From Symsagittifera roscoffensis (lineage: Eukaryota > Xenacoelomorpha > Acoela > Convolutidae), in contig NC_087065.1 in NCBI RefSeq assembly GCF_963678635.1, forward strand, positions 1,366,001 to 1,430,000: a DNA stretch of 64,000 nucleotides. The letters run 5' to 3'. A program made the position numbers and the translations under genes. Below, piece after piece: positions 46,301-58,300 of the stretch. Position 1 is the stretch's first letter. Every line of letters begins with the position of its first letter. The notes beneath the pieces were generated by a model, which was not told the origin of the DNA, did not search any database, and worked only from the letters and a program-made list of their open reading frames with translations.

Positions 46301-49300
46301 AAAGTAAGCATTTTCCAAAAAAGAAAAATTGAAACAGTAATCTGAAATGAAGAAACAAATTGAAACTAAAACAAGGATAGCCGGTTGCTGTGCAACTAGC
46401 AATAAAATTGTGACCCCAACAATTAAAACATAGCCAACATTCACATGGAAAAAAGTCAATGATCGCAAGGCAAAATGAAAAAAAAAAACACGAAAGATGA
46501 TTTTCTTTTCAAAACAATAAGTCATTCGAATTTCATAGGAAAAACATTTGGCCTTGAAGCTTAAAATTGTACGATTGAAATGATTCATGATTGACACTTT
46601 CTAAATGAAACTAACCTAAATTGGAAAAAACTGGATCAATAGATAAAATTTATATTCCGCTAGAAAATCTGAAATCCACTTTCGAAGCTTGAAGTTGTTC
46701 ACTTTTTTCGTAACCTTTTTACTTTTGCTGTTCGATTGTCAAGTTTGCCTTCCTTTCAACTGACAGTTGGAAAAAAGTAATGAGCGCAAGGAAACTGAAA
46801 AAATCTGACTTGTTTTTTTAAAAACCTTCAAATTTTGAACTTCAAAGAAAAGAATAGATGGGTTTGTTCTGAAACAAAATTGTAAAAAAAAATTGAACTC
46901 ATAAAGTGCATATATACCTAAGCGCATTTACATATGCATTACTATGTATGAATTCACATCTGTAATTATTAGAGCATTTTTGGACGCTTCCTGAAAAAAA
47001 ACACGAAAAAAAATCACCAAGACCCATATAAAAGTCTTGCATAAAATCATCTATTTTGCTGACCGAGAACGTTTTGCTGGCCGAAAGTGTAATGAGGTGA
47101 AACATGGGAGGAGGTGATGAGTACTAACATTGGTTTTGTGAAGTACTGCTGTTGTTTATAGCAGAGTTGGTGTTGGGTGGTGAGGATGATTGGGTGGCAT
47201 TGGTGTTGTTGTTTGTGAGGAGGGGGGTTTGATCAGATGAGTTTGAGTTGGCGGCTGATGTGAACTGAGGGGTGATCTTGTCCACCTTGACTGGGTTGAC
47301 ATGATGCATCTGGACATTCATCTGGAACAGAACTGTAAACAATAACGATGCAGTCATTAAAACAGCACTACATACACATGCAACTACAACTGATAAGCAC
47401 TTCTTTCAAATAAAAACATAGCGAACAGACAGTTGGAAAGAGTCAAATATTTCAAGGAAACTTCAACTTTCGAATTTCCAAGTCGCAAACAAAGCCAACT
47501 TACAGTTGGAAAAGAGTAATAAACGCAAAGAAACTGAAAAAAAAATCGATTCGTTTTTTTTCAAAAACCTTCAACTTTTGAATTTCGAAGAATAAAAAAA
47601 TAGATGGCCATAAAACTCTTTGAATTTGTTGAACTATTCATTAGGGACACTATTTTTGTTAAAATTAACCCAATTTAAGAAAACTTGATCAATATGTAAA
47701 ACTTAGGGTAACCTGGGAAATCTGATAATTAAGTTCTATTTTCGAAACTAGCAGTCGATCACGTTTTTCGTGACCTTTACACTTCTGCAAATTTTATATG
47801 ACTTTTTCTAAGCAAATTTTAAGACCTTTTCCTGAAAAAAATCACCAAAACCTATACAAGTTTTAAAAAGTCTGATTTTATATGTTGGTGTTTATGAGAA
47901 AAAAGCTTCGCCACCTTTGCGCACCTGCAACTATGTAATACTTACTTGGTTGCTGGACAAAGTGTTAGAGGGCGATGCCGTGTTACTGCCCGGTCCCGAT
48001 CCAGAACCCCCGCCCGCCTGAGATGCGCTCAGTCCCAGTCCTGCCAACAGACTGTGTGGCAGCGAGAGAGACAGCTGTCCCGCCGCTCCTCCCCCGCCCG
48101 TACCACCCTGGGGCACCCCGCCCACGCCCGGAATCGAGCCCATACCTGTGAACTTGGGGATGACACCGCTGGAGTCTTGTAACTGGTTGAGCTATAAAAC
48201 ATGATGTAAAGTGGTAAGAATAATGATACAATTCACATCACGAATCAAGTTCCAGATTCAGATGGAATTATGTTTTTTCTTTCAGATCTTGTTTCACCTG
48301 TTGTTTTTTTGGGATAAAAAAGATGATTAGTAGCTTGTTCACCAGAGAAGAATTAAATGGCATCATAAAGTATGTTCTGTTATGTTTGACTCAAGACTTT
48401 TTAACCATAGAATAGCTTGCTATTTTTCCTCCCCCACTCACCTCCGATCTTATAATTGAAAACTTTAGGCTCAAAATTTAACATTAATATAAAAAAACGG
48501 CATGCTGCCCAATTAAGCTATTTCATTAATACATAACCAATTTGTCACACTATTAAAATGACTCTTATGTGTGGTGGGTTGGGGGCAAAAAGAGCCGCTT
48601 AGACAACAAAACACAGCACAGAAAAAAAGTGGGAGGAGGGGGGGGGGGGGGGGGGTTTACCTGTGCGACTAGCTGCTGTATGTAGACTAGGAGGTCTCTG
48701 TTCTGGATGAGGAGCTGGTGGACTCTGGACTGTGCCTCAATCCTGGCAGAGCTCTCCGCCACCAGCTGGTCCTTCAGCAGTCTCACTTGTGCAATGGCCA
48801 CCTGTGTCTCACTCTGCTGCTGCGTCAGCTGCTCCTGAATCAACGCCAGCTGAAACGAAACGAAACAACACATACACAATCCATACACTCACACACAAAC
48901 AGCAGCTACATCACAACATCACACATACACACACACACAACACATCCCCGTCCAGTCCACTTGCACGTTAACTGCCTCTCTCATTATAGTCCCTCAGTCA
49001 GTGATAAAATTATAGCCTCCTCAGCACCACTTTATTATTTTCACCTGTCTATATGTTGCTGAGGCGGGGGGGGGGGGGGAGGAGAGGGAGGGCGGCGTAT
49101 AGTGGTAAAAAGCACATTAACTATGGACCATTATGTTTTTATCGTTTTCTTCTAAAGTTAACCATGGCTACAATTGCTTCATCACCAAAGAAAGCTACTG
49201 ACAAAAAAAAACAATTGAAACTCCCACAAATACCCGTGACACTTCCATCACAAGAGCGCCATTGGATCTTATTTTAGAAGAAAATACAGTTTTCAGAGAG

Positions 49301-52300
49301 ATTTTTCCATCTGAACGGATTAAATGACGTAATTCATTATTTAGCTACAAGGATCTTGGTTTTTTTTTACAAGGAAGGACAGGAAAAGATCAAAGATAGT
49401 AGCTTTGCACATTATTGATTGTAGCACGAAATTAAATGAAACATTATTCTGCAGCATTTATTCCCATTTGACCTTAAAGGAGTGACTTCAAATTGACTGC
49501 TTTTGAATCTGCTGCCTAGAAGAGGAGCATCTGCATACATAACAAGTTGAACCCCATGTGGAGACGATGTGTTCATTCTATTTTTACGACTAGTACGTCA
49601 TGTGTTGTTTAATTGCCAATGCACCATAAAGATGACAGTGCACGGCATCAGGGACCAACGCAGTGCTGCAATGCCGTCCCCCTCCTTCAGTCCCTCCCTC
49701 TCCCTTCCCCTCCCCCTCCCTCTCTCGTCATCTCTCTCCCTTGTCCCTGGGGAGGCTCTAATGTTTCTTTAACAAGGTACCACCTGCGAGCAAGCTTAAC
49801 TGTACAAACATACATGCATCTACACTACAGTACTTCATTCACGTGGAGTCGAAAACTAAGCTTGGTTTGTATATTTGGACAAAGATGAGTTTTCTTGAGG
49901 GGGTTCATCGAAAATCAAAATTATTAGTGAGTTAAGATGGATCAAATTCGGACCAATTCTGCATAAATTTTCTTTGTTCAAGAAAATTTTTGACTCAATT
50001 CAGGCATATTAGTAGTGATGACAGAAATTTTTTGCTTAGAAAAAAATTTGTGGAGCTCTTAAAAAATTTGGATCTAATTTTTCTACAACTTCTATTGTAT
50101 ATCAAAAAAAATTTTATATTATAAATACTGCGGTACGGTCAGGGGCGGATTTGAGGAGGGGGGGGCGGATGTCTTTTCCCCCTCAGGGATTCGACGACCC
50201 AAAGGGTTCCCCCTTTGTACTATTTTGAGATATCCATATTTGGTGACGTACCCTAAAAATTTTCATAAGGCACCATGGGCGCCAATATATACTGAATTTT
50301 GGCCTTTTTTTCAAAATTTTGCGCACGGCGCAAAAGTTTGACCAAGAAAAATTTGGGAGAGCTCGGAAAATCGATTTGGTCGACCTAAAAAAAGTCGACA
50401 AAATTTTCGAATTTTTTTTGAAAATCCACCCCCCTCCTCGAGAAAAACTTAGATCCGCCCCTGGGTACGGTCCCTCTGCAGACCCCCCAAGGAGAGATGG
50501 GTCCATATTCTTGGGGCAAAGTTGAGGATTGCTGGGTCTAATACGTAGTGAATTTGTGTTGCGGGGTGGTCCGGACACTCAAGTAGTGAAAGTAAAGTAC
50601 ATAGATCAACTGCCAAACACACCACACCGCATAAATTTAGCTTCAATTCTTTCTACTACTTTATACTATTCAACCATCTTCTACTATTCAATTTTTTGTC
50701 ATATACTTCAATTTCACACTTGTGAAGGTTCACAAACTTTTCAGAGCTGCATGCGAGATAATTAGGCAATAAAGACTGGAATTGTTGACATGGAAATGAT
50801 TCTCAAAATTGTGAACTTTCACCATCTAAACACTATGAAATTAAACGATTTTTTCTGATAAATTGCATTACTTTACTGAATTGAAAAAAAAGTTGAAAAC
50901 TTGGAAAGGAAGTACGAACTGACAAAACCGGTGAACAAATGAAAAATTTTCGAAAAAGAACTAAAAGTGTTCAAAATTCTGTCTGGAGAAATCGAAACAC
51001 TTAAAGCAACTACCATAACAGAAAAAAAACACAATTCTAAGATGTGGTAACTAAGCCAAGAACACAGCCAATCTAAGATTGGAAAGAGTAATGAACGCAA
51101 GTAACATAAAAAAACACTGACTTTGTTGAAAAAAATCTGTTGATTTTGTTGAAAAAAATTTGGGATTTCAAAGAAAGATATAAATGCCACTTAAGCTCCT
51201 TGAATTTCTGAAACAATTTATGATTGGCGCTTTTTTGATAACATGAACCCAACTTGAGAAAACTGGATCAATAGGTAAAGCTTTTATTCCGCTGGGATCT
51301 CTTAAAAATAAATTCCACTTTCGAAACTAAAACTCGTTCACGTTTTCTCACGCCATTTGCACGTTTGTATTTAGAGAGTGCTATTTACGTCACTTTCAGC
51401 AGACGAATTTCAATTGAACTCAAAAAATGAATTATACTTAAGTGCATCAATATTTCAAGACTTTTTCCTGAAAAAAAAACAAAAAAAGTCAAGACCTATA
51501 TAAGTCTTCACTACGTTCATTACTGTTAAAAACATAAGCAGACAAAGAAAAAGGACAAAGAATAGGCCGACAGTTTCAATCGAAACAGAATATTTCCCTT
51601 TTGAAAAAGAACAGTTCCTTGCTGGGTCTAATACGTAGTGAATTTGTGTTGCGGGGTGGTCCGGACACTCAAGTAGTGAAAGTAAAGTACATAGATCAAC
51701 TGCCAAACACACCACACCGCATAAATTTAGCTTCAATTCTTTCTACTACTTTATACTATTCAACCATCTTCTACTATTCAATTTTTTGTCATATACTTCA
51801 ATTTCACACTTGTGAAGGTTCACAAACTTTTCAGAGCTGCATGCGAGATAATTAGGCAATAAAGACTGGAATTGTTGACATGGAAATGATTCTCAAAATT
51901 GTGAACTTTCACCATCTAAACACTATGAAATTAAACGATTTTTTCTGATAAATTGCATTACTTTACTGAATTGAAAAAAAAGTTGAAAACTTGGAAAGGA
52001 AGTACGAACTGACAAAACCGGTGAACAAATGAAAAATTTTCGAAAAAGAACTAAAAGTGTTCAAAATTCTGTCTGGAGAAATCGAAACACTTAAAGCAAC
52101 TACCATAACAGAAAAAAAACACAATTCTAAGATGTGGTAACTAAGCCAAGAACACAGCCAATCTAAGATTGGAAAGAGTGAACGCAAGTAACATAAAAAA
52201 ACACTGACTTTGTTGAAAAAAATCTGTTGATTTTGTTGAAAAAAATTTGGGATTTCAAAGAAAGATATAAATGCCANNNNNNNNNNNNNNNNNNNNNNNN

Positions 52301-55300
52301 NNNNNNNNNNNNNNNNNNNNNNNNNNNNNNNNNNNNNNNNNNNNNNNNNNNNNNNNNNNNNNNNNNNNNNNNNNNNNNNNNNNNNNNNNNNNNNNNNNNN
52401 NNNNNNNNNNNNNNNNNNNNNNNNNNNNNNNNNNNNNNNNNNNNNNNNNNNNNNNNNNNNNNNNNNNNNNNNNNNNTACTTTTCCCAGTGCTGAGGCAAA
52501 AGAAGGGGCCGATATGCATTCGCCTCAAAACACAATACAGCCCCAAATAAAAAGAGGTCTTTATATAAACAGGGCGACTAGTTAGAGCTGATTAAGGTTA
52601 CAAACGTGTTCACGGGGATACTGTTCAATTACAGCGGCACCCTTACAGGGTACATAAATTATGAGAACAGTCTAAATGGTGCATGCTTAGTGAGCTAGCG
52701 CTGAGGGGCAAGCTGTGAAAACAGAGAAGAAGAGGGAGAGAGAAAGCCGGCGGGCGGATTGTTATCCACAAACAGAGGGAGAGGGAATAGTTTGATGGGA
52801 TATCGGACATAAAAGACTTGGATTAGCTTCATTACCAGTACTAACCAAAAGAGGCAAGTGTCTGCTCTTTTCTGCACCCAATGCCGATAGCAGGGCGGTT
52901 GAATGAGTTGGCGTTGAATGAGAAAAACCCAAACCACCCACCGGAATATGAGCGGGAAGAGTGAGGGGGTAAATCTCGGCCGGGCTCTCTTTTGGAACCC
53001 CTGTTACTTCAAATAATGACTTCGTCAAAATGGGAAAATGCTGCAAAAATTGGTCCATTTTTGGTGCTATTTGAAACCCTGGCTGTGGATTCCTAATTGG
53101 TTCTTCAAGTAATTGGGTACGTTCTGCTTCTTCTATTAAGGACAAAGTTAGCTGGGAATTATTAGACTGTTGAGACTCCATAATTGGCGCGAACCACGCG
53201 GCGGATAAGTTTGCATTGAGTCTGCTACGGCTAATATTGGGATTGGGCTTTTAGAAGGGAGGGGACGAGCAATAGACGTGGACAAGTAAGAGGGGCTCGT
53301 TTGTTGTTGTTGTTGATTTTGACAGTGTCTTGCCACGGGGCAAAAGAGGAAATTGCTATCCTTCTAAATGAGGCAGCACAACGAGACTCCAAATGAACTT
53401 TCACAGACCACCAACCAAACATGCGCTCTAAGACCAACATAAGGGTCTTTATGGGCAACAAAAAACATTACAACGCGAGAATTAATTAAACGCTGCTTCT
53501 TGTGCAGTTAAGTTCAATATTCATCAATTCAGTCTGAATGCCCACGCAAATGATAACAAATAGATTTAAAAAATAAAAACACGCATGCTTAAGTTAGATT
53601 AATTGTTAATGTGCAAATTACGGTACCCAACGAAAGAGTCTAGGAGGGCCGGTTAGGACAAGTGCACAACGCAAACCATCAGTGTATCTCAATTCATTCT
53701 CACCTGATGATAGGCCGAGCTTGATAGATTGGTGGGCACATTCGAGGCGGCGGCCGCCCCGGTGCTCCCTGAGGCGCCTGTGAACATCTGAGTCGTATCC
53801 GAAGTGCCCGAGGAGTGCTGCGACCTTGTATGCGCCGAGCGAATGAGTCCTGAGATCTCGTGCTCCAGTTGTTGTGCAGTGGCACTGTACATGGACACTG
53901 GTTGATGAGGGGGGCTTCCGTAGTGGCTCTTGAAGCCGCCCGGTAGTGTGCTGGGGTAGTGTGAAGATGGGGGCAGGGATTGATGGGTGGGGTGGTGAGA
54001 TGGTGGCACAGGGTGGCCTGGGGCTGGGTTGTATGAAGCATAGTTGAAAGCACCGTGTTGGGCCGCTGCGTATGGCGGAAGCGAGTTGTAGCCCTGAAAA
54101 GCAAGGTGCAACAGTTGTTTAAAGCGGAAAATGATCAGACGTTCCGACGCAATGTTTAAATTTAAACTCCAAGTACCGCCATTTTATCGGTCTATAGCTC
54201 TAGAGAATGTGAATGAGCCAGCCGAAGCATAAACCAACAGAAAATGCAGCTATTTCTCTTGAACTTCTGACTGCTTCATCCTATTTGCATTTCCTCTGAC
54301 TCACCATTTTGTTTGGATCCATGTTCGAATGAATATGCTGTTGCATGATGTCTGGGTTGTGCATCCCGGGCGGCGGCGGTGGAATATTGGGGCCATGGCT
54401 GTAGCCAGCACTCTCCGCCACAACATGCTGACCGAAGAGGGAGGTCGGAGGAGTGACAGACGTGGAGGAGTCCACGTGTTTGTGAGCAGACGTGAACATA
54501 TCACTGTGCATGGCGGCAGCAGTCTGGGGCCTTGCCGGCGGATAATCCATGTGTGCCCCCTCCATGTCGCCCAACAAGTGCTGCTGCTGTTGTGAGGGGG
54601 GAGGATACTGGTGGGGACCTGGCGTGTTGGTGGGGGTTCTTTGAGCAGAGTAGTGGACGGTGTGAGTGGAATCTGAATGAGTACTTTCCCCACCTGGACA
54701 CAAAACAGCAGATATCATCTACTTATCATCATTGAAGCTCATCAAAATACAAACTTCACCAACTAATAAATCTGTCTTTGCCAAAGTGGCTTGCACCACG
54801 CCTCTAGTAAGAATTCGATTTAACAAAGCTGTTGTTTCTGTCAACACCCACAGACCTTGGTTGGATGGGGCGTTTCCGGTGGCCGCGTGTTGTGACACAT
54901 TGGAAGCAGAGTGATGATGTTGAGCAAGGTTGTAGGCGGAGGCGCCTCCTCCGGGACCCCCTCCTCCTCCCCCTCCTCCGACTGACTGGCTTGTGTTGTT
55001 CGGTGGAAGTGGCTGGCTGCCCTGGTACTGCTGCTGCTGTTGTGATCCGTAATCTTTGTGCATGGACCCGGGCGTGGTCGGAGGGTGATGACCGACCTGA
55101 TAAAATGACAATCAATTTAAAATAGATTGAATTGGTTTGAACAAATCGAGAATAACAGAATTGATTGAATAGGAAATGTCTACATTTTCAAGCAATCGGA
55201 TTTCCACATATGTTATGTGGATAAATGTGCTTTAGTCGAACATATGTGGCAAAAAGTTAAGGCCAGTGAGATTTTATATTTTCAGCCACAGCTTTTCAAA

Positions 55301-58300
55301 ATCATCCCATATGAGTGTCAGGATGCTTGTCTTTGTCTTTTCACGAAAAAAAAAACGTGTAAACCTCTCGATTGTCGTGTTTTTCAAGAAAAAAATAGCA
55401 ATTTTTATATTTGAATTCATGAAATGAATTGATATCAATTGAGTTGGTTATGAGAGAAAAAATGAAGTGAATTAAAAAAAAACTCTCGGATACCACATTC
55501 CAAAGTCCAATTGAAAGTTCCATCTTGAATGTTTTATGATTTCATAAATAAATTTTAGGCAAATGTAATCAAAGGGCAATCCGCTAAGTAAATATGAGCC
55601 TGAAAGACTTTTGTGGAAAAAAATGATCACGACCTATATAAGAGTGTGAACTACGTTCATCGACTCTTAAAAAAACAGACCTTAGCGTTCATAGCCAACC
55701 GCGTTAATTCTAGACCAAATGGGAAGGAGCTTGAAATAGTTGAGGTTAAATAGTAAATAAATTCAATTTCTCACAGATTTGTCGAAAAAGTTGTTTAGGG
55801 GAAAGCCTAGTTCCCGATTAAATGTCAATTGCGCGCGCATGAGTGCAATAGCACATGCAGATTTGTCTATATTTCAGGAACAGACGAGGAAGAGATTATG
55901 TTGAATCTGTTGTTTTTGAGCAGGGGTGAGTGGCTCAGAGAGAGATGTTGTTTTTGTGTTGTGTTGTTGTTCTACCTACCTGCTGGGGAAGAGCGGCCGC
56001 GGCAATGTTGTTGTTCTGGGAGTGATGGTACTGCTGCTGCTGCTGCTGCTGCTGTTGGTCCAAATGAGGAGGAAGGGGGGAGGAGTGAGGTTGAGGGTGG
56101 TGCTGGTTGTGGTCCCCCACTGAGGGGGAGGAGGCATTGGCCACACTCTTCGTGGGACTGGTGTCTTGTGCCTGCAGACTGTTCTTGTCTCCCCCTAAAC
56201 ATAAGGGACACAAATATATACTTTTAGTTTTGATTTTTGAGAAAGAAAACACCATATTTTAAAGCTCAAAAAACAATATCTTCAAAAATTTTTATCTATT
56301 TATATTGAATTGTCTTTTGACCCTTTGACTCTTATCTGAGTTAGTCATTACTGTAAATATAGGACAGATTTAATGTAATTACACATGAATTGCAGTCTCA
56401 TTTTAACAGTCATTTGAAAGTCAATGATTGTGTTTCTACGTAAGAAATTGATAAGGCCATTCTTCTTAAACTATCTACAGACATTTGAAATTGTATAGCT
56501 AAAATTTTTTGAAGATTAGCCCAATCAATTCCTTACAGAGAAACAAAATAATTGACTTTCAAATTACTCTGAAGACTGCAATTCATGATTAATTGCATTG
56601 AATCTTTCCTATATTTGCAGTACTGATTAACTCAAATAAAACTTCTAATGAAAATCCTCAAATCCTATTTAGAAAAATAAATATTCACAGAGCTGGAAGA
56701 TATTGGTGGATGCCTATTACTTGAATACGACTCAATTTTTCAAGCCAAGAAAAGAACAACAAAAAACAGATGTGTTGAACACAAATTCTATGGAGTTCTA
56801 TAAACAAAGCTAAACCAAGGGTTGATTCGCTCGAATATAATCACAGTCTTCGAGCATTTCCTTCATTTAGTTGAATCGGAAAAGCCTCTCAATTTTTACA
56901 TGAAGGCGCGCTACAAAAAACAAAAACCAATAATACATGGAAATATGAAAGCCTTTTTAAAATCATCGAAAAGTTAGTCTTATCATCTGTTTGAGAATAC
57001 AATGGCTTTTCCTTTAATTGCAATCATCTGAAGTTAATTTCCCCGGTGTGTTGAAGCAAAATTTCCATAAAGTGCCCGCTTCGCCATTTTCATTAGACTT
57101 TCTCAATTCAATTTGGAAGCACGAACATCTTCATTGTCACATGAAGACGAAGGAGCTATACATTCATTGAATACCTGGCCATAGGATCAAACTATGTGAC
57201 AACTTCATATTTTTTAAAGTTGGCTTCCAAAACCCTAGCCTGTAACACAGCCAGAACGACCATCTGTAACAAAACTATTTTTTTTTTCGAAAACTACTGG
57301 GATACTTCAAATTCATAACCAGCAGACATTTGGAAAAGAGTCACTGAACGAAAGGAAGCAGAAAAAAACTGACCTGTTTTGTTTAACAATTTCAAATTTG
57401 AAATTTCCAAGTAATAAAATTCAGGCTTTAATGCTCTTTGAATTTCGAAAACAATTGAAGATTGACTCTTTAAAAAAAACTTATTTAATTTGACAACTTG
57501 ATCAATAGGTAACGTTTTTATTCTGCTGGGAAATCTAAAATTCAAATCCACTTTCGAAACAAGAAATTGACCACGCTTTTGATGATCTTTACACTTTCGC
57601 TGTTCGATAGTGGAGTTTGCCTTCTTTTTAACAAAAGAAATGAACAGAATCTAAAAAAACTCTAAAGTCAAACCGCGAAGAATCAAATATAAGCTTAAAC
57701 AATTTAAGATTTTCCTGAAAAATGATCATGATTCTTATAAAAGAGTCAAAAAAGCCCTACAAGCAGTTCTTTGGATAGAACCTTTTATCTTAGATTTGTA
57801 AGGGTAGTTTTCGAGAATAGTCAAGTCTCACCAAAGACCAAAATGTCATAAGATGGTGTTTTTGATGCCATACTTTTTTTCTGAAATACACTTATGTTAA
57901 ACACTTTCAACACGGCGGATCCGCACATCATTTTCTTTCGATTGAGCCCTTAGTCTCAGATTTATAAGAGTAGGTTCAAGAAAAAGAAAACAAAACGTCA
58001 AATCAAGTAATAGCTTCAAACTTTTTCAAGTTGGTTTCCAAATCACTAGCCTGTAACACAGTCAGAACGCCCATCTGCACCTAAAACTATTTTTTTTTGA
58101 CAGCGACTCAAATACTTCAAAAACATAACCAAGAGACAGTTGGAAAACTGTCAATAAACGCAAGAAAACAAAAAAAACTTAGTAACAAAAATTTCTACTT
58201 TGGAACTTCCAAGCAAAAAAAAATTCAGATCTTAATGTTCTTTGAAGGTAACGTTTTTATTTCCGCGGGGTCGAAAATTCCCCCACTGATATTTTGAAGG

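Larger units (their letters stand above)
42633..47128 (-). other. NOS1AP: NOS1AP intron K-L
   Basis: 4.5 kb. Contains a (TC)n/(TTTC)n microsatellite (43289-43391), a copy of the CCCTGAATGTT family (44893-45170), a locally GC-richer block without a supportable exon (45275-45440), and a decayed MITE (46775-47050). Confidence 0.7.
48850..53703 (-). other. NOS1AP: NOS1AP intron H-I
   Basis: 4.9 kb. Contains CA-rich sequence and a 15-G run (48918-49080), a pyrimidine-rich tract (49670-49750), a hAT-like MITE (50140-50463), a tandem duplication, the gap, and an unassigned ORF. Confidence 0.75.

Noticed and set aside
49569-49888. Open frames in the pyrimidine-rich stretch of NOS1AP intron H-I
   Set aside because: They reflect a CCCTCC-type tract; no homology and no in-phase splice sites.
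51963-52585. Long open frames running through the N gap
   Set aside because: They exist only because N codons are not read as stops.
53700-54693. Second open frames across NOS1AP exons G and H
   Set aside because: They are shadows of the Pro/His/Gln-rich coding frame; only the reported frame keeps phase with all neighbouring exons.
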